DNA from: Ovis canadensis
Lineage: Eukaryota; Chordata; Mammalia; Artiodactyla; Bovidae
Direction: 5' to 3'
Length of the DNA stretch: 64,000 nucleotides
Assembly (NCBI RefSeq): GCF_042477335.2
Contig: NC_091262.1
Span: forward strand, 42,753,001 to 42,817,000
Below the pieces are notes generated by a model that was not told where the DNA came from, searched no databases, and worked only from the letters and a program-made list of their open reading frames with translations. A program made the position numbers and the translations under genes. Below, piece by piece: positions 59,031-64,000 of this stretch (its first letter is position 1; the number at the start of each line of letters is the position of its first letter).

Positions 59031-59202
59031 TGGTGGCATCGCCTGGCACCTCTCTGGGAGGGGCGTCCCAGGGTGCCATGCTTTGGTTCTCTCGTGGGGA
59101 GTGGAAGGCCAGCGGTGGTCAACCCGTCCCCTCCCAGCCATCAGCTGACCAGAGAGGGGAGCTGCAGAGAGAGGGGAATGCATGCTGTTCGAGTATTTTT
59201 AA

Positions 59203-59283
59203 GTGTGCGTGGTAAGTCACTCAGTCGTGTCCGACTCTTTGTGACCCTATGGAATGTAGCCCGCTAGGTTCCTCTGTCCAGTG
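59203..59283 (-). mobile_element. Bov-A SINE fragment, antisense
   Basis: Reads gtgcgtggtaagtcactcag, tcgtgtccgactctttgtga, ctatggaatgtagcccgcta and cctctgtcca, then ends. Confidence 0.85.
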
Positions 59284-59463
59284 AATATCTCAACTGTTTG
59301 CAAAGCTCTTAGATGCCGTTGCTACCTGCCAAGTCGAAGGAAGTGAATGCACTTCCAGCAAGACATTAATTAAATCTGTTCTCTGTGTCTATGAGCTTAT
59401 TTTTTGTTATTGTTGTTAAAGGTTTTACTTTTGGCCATGAAGCACAGCTTGTGGTATAGTTCC

Positions 59464-59672
59464 CCAAGTGAAAGATGCTCAGTTGTGTCCGACTCTTTGC
59501 TATCCAGTGGACTGTAGCCCACCAGGCTTCTCTGTCCATGGAATTCTCCAGGAAGAACAGTGGAGTGGGTTGCCATTTCCTTCTTCAGGGGATCCTCCCA
59601 ACCCAGGAATCCAACCCAGGTCTCCTGCATTGCAGGCAGATTCTTTACCATCTGAGCCACCAGGAAAGCCAC
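59464..59672 (-). mobile_element. Bov-tA type SINE, antisense
   Basis: Reads aagtgaaagatgctcagttg, ccaccaggcttctctgtcca to atctgagccaccaggaaagc. Confidence 0.92.
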
Positions 59673-59760
59673 TTAGCTTCTTAACCAGGGATTGAACCCT
59701 GGCCCTTGGCAGTGAAGTCACTCAGTGCTAATCACTGGACTACAAGGGAATTCCTCTCCA
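59673..59760 (-). mobile_element. CHR-type SINE fragment, antisense
   Basis: Reads taaccagggattgaaccctg, gcccttggcagtgaagtcac and atcactggactacaagggaa, an antisense CHR tRNA-like head. Confidence 0.65.
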
Positions 59761-59873
59761 GCCGCCCCCTCTTTTTTTTTTTAGATTTAGATCATTTGCA
59801 GTGAACTTTGAGTGATGGTTTTAGTTACTGAATTAGGGTGGAGTTAGTGATGGGGGAAAGAGTTTGCAGGGTA

Positions 59874-59935
59874 AAAAATATTAATAATAATAATAGTAGG
59901 AAAAGAGGAGGAGGAGAAGGAGAAGGAAAAACAGC
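59874..59935. repeat. AAT / AGG-AGA simple repeats
   Basis: The run attaataataataatagtag is followed by gaggaggaggagaaggagaa. Confidence 0.85.
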
Positions 59936-59939
59936 TTTT

Positions 59940-60420
59940 CTTGGGTGTTTAATACTTGTGAGGCACAGTTTTAAGCTCTTCTATTGATTCATTTACTTGG
60001 ATGGTAAGGATGGTGGTTTACTGAGCTCCAAGATGGGCTGAAACACAAGCTGTAAGAACTGAGATGTCTGGGAGGATGGATGATGAGTCATAGTGAAACA
60101 AGGGGATAAACAGCGAACCAGGGGAAAGAGGGAAGTAAGAAGGAGAGTGGAAATTTGAGATAAGTCTGAGGGGTTGGGAATGGGGTATAGAGTTCAGAGT
60201 ACATGGAGTGGCTGATTTGAACTTTGAGATTTCTCTTGTCAGGTAGGGGTAATTGGAGGATGAGGAAGAAAAGATATGAAGGGGTTGTTCTCAGTGATAG
60301 TGAAGCTGGAGAACTGCAGGCGAGCAAGTGCTATGATGCAGAGGAGAGAGGAAGATGGATCGGGCAGTGTAGATAGGTTGTAAGGGAATGTCACTAATGG
60401 AAAATAAATTCAGAACATGG
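59940..60420. other. Intergenic sequence, nothing recognised
   Basis: Purine-rich unique sequence between a simple repeat and a solo LTR. Confidence 0.4.
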
Positions 60421-60426
60421 GCTCTG

Positions 60427-60726
60427 TGTTATGCTCCGGGCCCGTATCTCCGAACCAACCGAGAGAGAGAGCAAGTCCACCACGGTAATGCAAGGGCAAG
60501 AAGGGAATTTATCTCTAGCGCGCTAGGGCCCAAGTCTCATCCCACACAAGGGAATCCGACAAGAGCCCCGAACAAAGGAGTATGGCGGCTTATATACAGG
60601 CAGTTCTTTGTCTCAGTTACAGGAGTAGCTGGCGTTACATGATTGGCCAGGCAGGATGAGCGCATATCCTGTCTCTTTCTGGTAAACATGACTCAGGTCC
60701 TAGAGCCCGTCGTTTGGTCCCTAACA
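60427..60726 (-). mobile_element. 300-bp solo LTR of an endogenous retrovirus, antisense
   Basis: The element is bounded by TGTTA at 60427 and TAACA at 60726. It is flanked by a 5-bp target duplication, CTCTG, at 60422-60426 and 60727-60731. On the minus strand a CCAAT box (gccaatcatg, about 60638-60648) precedes a TATA box (tgtatataagcc, about 60589-60600), then an ataaa-like signal (gagataaattccc, about 60510) and a terminal CA. No internal gag, pol or env sequence is adjacent, so it is a solo LTR left by recombination. The family is not named. Confidence 0.88.
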
Positions 60727-60731
60727 CTCTG

Positions 60732-61355
60732 TAGCAGACAAGCTGGGCAGGCATCATGAACAGTGTATCTACTAACCTGGCATGGATGGAGCCTGGCAGG
60801 ACCACTGTATGTGTTCCTAAACCAGGGTAGAGTTGAGCTGTGATTGATTGGTAGGTGGGAGAGTAAGTTGACAATCAGACAGGGAAGAGGCTTGTATCTG
60901 GAGGTGGGTTTGATTTATTTGCTTAACCAGTTGTAAATGAGAGATCGGCTTTTTATTTGTGAAGTAAGTCAATATTAATTAGCAGCGAGTAGCTCTGACT
61001 CTTTATTTTCTTAAACTGAGAGCATCAAAATTCCTTTTGCAATGACCTGCATTATCCCCAGGAAGCTAGATAACTCATGTCCCCATGCCTTGCTCCTTGT
61101 TCAAGGAGATTTAGTGGGTCTGACTGGCAAGCCTCTCACGAAAGCCTATGGAGTTCAATGCTGACACTGCATTTGGTGCCACTGTTTAAGTCATTTCACT
61201 GTGTGTAAAGGTCCGTTCATTTACTCTAATGTGTACTTTCCAAAGCATTTATGAGATGGTCTCTTTAGATTTCTTATTCTCCCAGGGGTTGATGCAATGT
61301 AGCTTGGAATAGATCCAACAATCAGTAAGAGGAAGGAACTGTATAGCTGTCTGTT
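60732..61355. other. Intergenic sequence, nothing recognised
   Basis: Unique-looking sequence between the solo LTR and an L1 remnant. Confidence 0.4.
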
Positions 61356-61359
61356 TTTG

Positions 61360-62680
61360 AAAAACAGTTTTATTTCAGTTTTTAGATTAGAGGATGATTA
61401 TTTTTGATGGTTTCTGCCATACATCAACATGAATCAGCCATAGGTTTACATATGTCCCCTCCCTCTTGAACCTCCTTCCCACCTCTCATCCCATCCCACT
61501 CCTCTAGGTTGTTGCAGAGCCCCAGTTTGAGTTCCCTGAGTCATAGAGCAAATTCCCACTATCTGTTTTACATATGGTAGCATATATGTTTCCGTGCCAC
61601 TCTCACCCATTCCTCCCTTCTGCCCCATCTCCATAAGTCTGTTCTCTGTGTCTGCATCTCCATTGCTGCCCTGCACATAGGTTCAGCAGTGCCATCTTTC
61701 TCAATCTCCTATATGTGTGTTAATATGCAATATATGTTTTTCTCTTTCTAATTTGTTCACTCTGTGTAATTGGCTCTAGGTTCATCTACCTCATTACTAT
61801 TGACTCAACTGCATTCCTTTTTATGGCTGAGTAATATTCCACTGTATATATGTACCACAACTTCTTTATTCATTCATCTGTTGATGGACCTCTAGGTTGC
61901 TTCCATGTCCTAACTGTTGTAAATAGTGCTGCAGTGAACATTGGGGTACATGTGTCTTTTTCAATTATGGTTTCTCCAGTGACTTTTAATCTCAGTTATT
62001 CCATTGCTCATTGTTGATTGTTTATTCTTTAATTCTTCAAGGTCCTTGTTAAACATTTCTTGTATCTTCTCAATCTGTGCCTCTAGTCCATTTATCTGAG
62101 CCTCCATTTTATTTCCAAAATTCTGGATCAAGTCTACTGTCATTCCTCTGAATTCTTTTTCAAGTAGATTGCCTGTTTCCTCTTCGTTTGTTTGGTCTTG
62201 TCAGTTTTAACCATGGTCCTTCAACTGCTGTGTGTTTCTTTGTCATTTCATTTTGTTTATTTACTGTGTTTGAGCTCTGTTTTCTGCATGTTGGAATATT
62301 GTAGCTCCTCTTAACCATGGAATCTGCCTCCGTGGGTGGGATGGGACCAGTGCCTTGTGAAGTTTTCCTACTTGGGGGGACTTGTGCATGTGTTCTGGTG
62401 GGTGGAGCTAGATCTCATCTTTCTGAAGAGCAGTTCCTGGGTCCAGTAGAATGCTTTGGGGTGTCCATGGATTCAGTATGGCTTTGGGCACCCTGTCTGC
62501 CAGCATGCAGGATTGTGCTTCTGTTTGGTTGAAGGATAGGTATGGGGTGTTCGGCACTACAGCTTTCTGGCTTTTGGGTGTGGCTTAGTCTTAGTGTTGA
62601 GATGGAGGCCTTTGGGAGGGTGCTAACCTATCAATGTTCTATAGGGCCGGGAGTTCTCTAGTGATCCAAAGTCCTGGAGT
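61360..62680 (-). mobile_element. L1 LINE with large internal deletion, antisense
   Basis: The low end carries an L1 3' end (aaacagttttatttcagttt, tgaatcagccataggtttac, gagtaatattccactgtata). At about 61977 it switches to L1 ORF1 N-terminal coiled-coil sequence: minus strand 61961-62143 reads KMEAQINGLEAQIEKIQEM, FNKDLEELKNKQSTMSNGI. It then continues into what looks like an artiodactyl L1 5' UTR (ggtgggtggagctagatctc, gaaggataggtatggggtg). Most of ORF2 and the rest of ORF1 are missing. Confidence 0.75.
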
Positions 62681-62689
62681 CATTTAGTT

Positions 62690-62962
62690 GCGTTCAGTTC
62701 AGTTGCTCAGTCATGTCCAACTTTCCGATTCCACGGACTGTGGTACACCAGGCTTCCCTGTCCATCACCATCTCCCGGAATTTGCTCAAACTCATGTCCA
62801 TTGAGTCGGTGATGCCATCCAACCATCTCATCCTCTCTTGTCCCCTTCTCATCCTGCCTTTAATCTTTCCCAGCATCGGGTTCTTTGCCATTGAGTCAGT
62901 TCTTCACATCAAGTGGCCAGAGTATTGGAGCTTCAGCTTCAGCATTAGTCCTTCCAGTTAGT
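62690..62962 (-). mobile_element. BovB LINE 3' end, antisense
   Basis: Reads cgttcagttcagttgctcag, actcatgtccattgagtcgg to ccagagtattggagcttcag. It ends abruptly into a SINE piece. Confidence 0.88.
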
Positions 62963-63068
62963 CATTAGCCATTTCCTTCTCCAGGGGATCTTCTCGACCC
63001 AGGGATTGAACCCAGGTCCCTTTCATTGCAGGCAGATTCTTTACTGTCTAAGCCACCAGGGAAGCCCC
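62963..63068 (-). mobile_element. Bov-tA SINE part, antisense, abutting BovB
   Basis: Reads gccatttccttctccagggg, cccagggattgaacccaggt to ctaagccaccagggaagccc. Only the tRNA-like half is present. Confidence 0.88.
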
Positions 63069-63069
63069 T

Positions 63070-63369
63070 AGCGAATGCCTAGCACTGATTAAATATTCAA
63101 CAAATACACGTTGAAAATGTCTTAAGAGCATGGTCATGAATAGCAGAGGTTGATTATCATGATTATTGTTATTATTTCACAAGTCTTTGCTATCATGAGC
63201 AGGAATGTGTGTGGTAGGATGTGGGAACATGGTACAGTTTCCAACTGTGTGTATTCATCTGAAAGTGTCTAAGGGTGACAGCTGGTTCTCAGTTACCTTC
63301 TAAAGACAGTGACAGGATTTTTCATTGCTTTGTATTCTTTTTTTAAAACCTTCCTTTGGTTTCTCATCT
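63070..63369. other. Intergenic sequence with an L2-like scrap
   Basis: The words tgcctagcactgattaaata, ttcaacaaatacacg at 63078-63112 recall an L2/MIR-age repeat. Nothing else was recognised. Confidence 0.4.
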
Positions 63370-63593
63370 TGACTTCCCTGGTGGCTCAGACGGTAAAGGG
63401 TCTTGCTGACAATGCAGGAGACCTGAGTTCGATCCCTGAGTTGGGAAAATACTCTGAAGAAGGAAATGGCAACCCACTCCAGCACTCTTGCCTGGAAAAT
63501 CCCATGGATGGAGGAGCCTGGTAGGCTACAGTCCATGGGGTCGCAAAGAATCGGACACGACTGAGCAACTTCACTTTCACTTTTCACTTTTCA
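63370..63593 (+). mobile_element. Bov-tA type SINE, sense, with 15-bp target duplication
   Basis: Reads tgacttccctggtggctcag, gttcgatccctgagttggga to cggacacgactgagcaactt and a cactttcacttttcactttt tail. tttggtttctcatct is repeated at 63355-63369 and 63594-63608. Confidence 0.96.
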
Positions 63594-63612
63594 TTTGGTT
63601 TCTCATCTACTC

Positions 63613-63705
63613 GTTGTTGCTGTTTAGTGGCTAAGTCCTGTCAGACTCTTTGTGAATCCATGGACTGTGGCCCACCAGGCTCCTCTATCCATGGGATTTC
63701 CCAGG
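63613..63705 (-). mobile_element. Bov-A SINE fragment, antisense
   Basis: Reads cgttgttgctgtttagtggc, taagtcctgtcagactcttt and cccaccaggctcctctatcc, then ends at about 63705. Confidence 0.85.
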
Positions 63706-63831
63706 CTAAAAAAACCAGATTTGGGGGAAGAGGATATGGGCAGAGGCCTCTGAGGACACAGGAACAGAAAAGCCTGATGGGAGGGGCCAAGGGTCAGAAA
63801 GCTTGGGTTTTAGGCAAGGTCTAGGCAGGGC

Positions 63832-64000
63832 TGGACGGAGAAGGCAATGGCGACCCACTCCAGTACTCTTGCCTGTAAAATCCCATGGATGGAGGGGCCT
63901 GGTGGGCTGCAGTCCATGGGGTCATTAGGAGTCGGACACGACTGAGTGACTTCACTTTAACTTTTCACTTTCATGCACTGGAGAAGGAAATGGCAACCCA
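63832..64000 (+). mobile_element. Bov-A2 type SINE, sense, cut by window end
   Basis: Reads acggagaaggcaatggcgac, gtaaaatcccatggatggag, gtcggacacgactgagtgac, a cttttcactttcatgcactg linker, then a second monomer starting gagaaggaaatggcaaccca at the window edge. Confidence 0.92.

Noticed and set aside
1..64000. CRISPR arrays, operons, phage or bacterial mobile elements
   Set aside because: The DNA is a mammalian chromosome. The only regular arrays are minisatellites, without spacer structure.

Overview
The window is a stretch of ruminant (Bovidae, most likely cattle or a close relative) nuclear DNA. The sign is the repeat load: many tRNA/Bov-A type SINEs in both orientations, CHR-type SINEs, several 5'-truncated BovB (RTE) LINEs and artiodactyl L1 copies. 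Genes are split into short exons with GT/AG borders. Two genes can be assembled exon by exon, both on the + strand.

Region 1 (1-22.9 kb) is the 3' end of PCSK6, which encodes PACE4, a secreted furin-like proprotein convertase. Nine coding exons (3945-21673) encode the end of the P domain, a linker that includes a 39-nt micro-exon, the furin-type cysteine-rich repeats and the C-terminal PLAC module, ending in TAG. The catalytic exons lie left of the window. The introns are GC-rich and carry several minisatellites, the largest a 45-bp unit repeated about 13 times (182-761).

Region 2 (22.9-35 kb) is intergenic. It holds an antisense L1 with target-site duplications, nested BovB/SINE/L1 insertions and an inverted BovB pair.

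Region 3 (35.0-47.1 kb) is the complete SNRPA1 gene for the U2 snRNP protein A'. It has a CpG-island promoter and nine coding exons summing to 768 nt, giving 255 residues plus stop, followed by two AATAAA signals. The PCSK6-SNRPA1 neighbourhood matches the human 15q26.3 order.

Region 4 (47-64 kb) is mostly interspersed repeats. It also holds a promoter-like cluster near 54.1-54.3 kb, an unassigned CpG island with a candidate first exon at 58.86-59.02 kb, a 300-bp solo LTR with a 5-bp target duplication, and an L1 that keeps its 5' region and 3' end but has lost most of its body. In human the next gene after SNRPA1 is SELENOS; I could not find it here.

PCSK6 and SNRPA1 are not functionally linked (secretory-pathway protease versus spliceosome component). 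Repeat family names come from recognising consensus-like stretches by eye; boundaries are approximate unless target-site duplications are given. No bacterial features, CRISPR arrays, rRNA or intact tRNA genes were seen.
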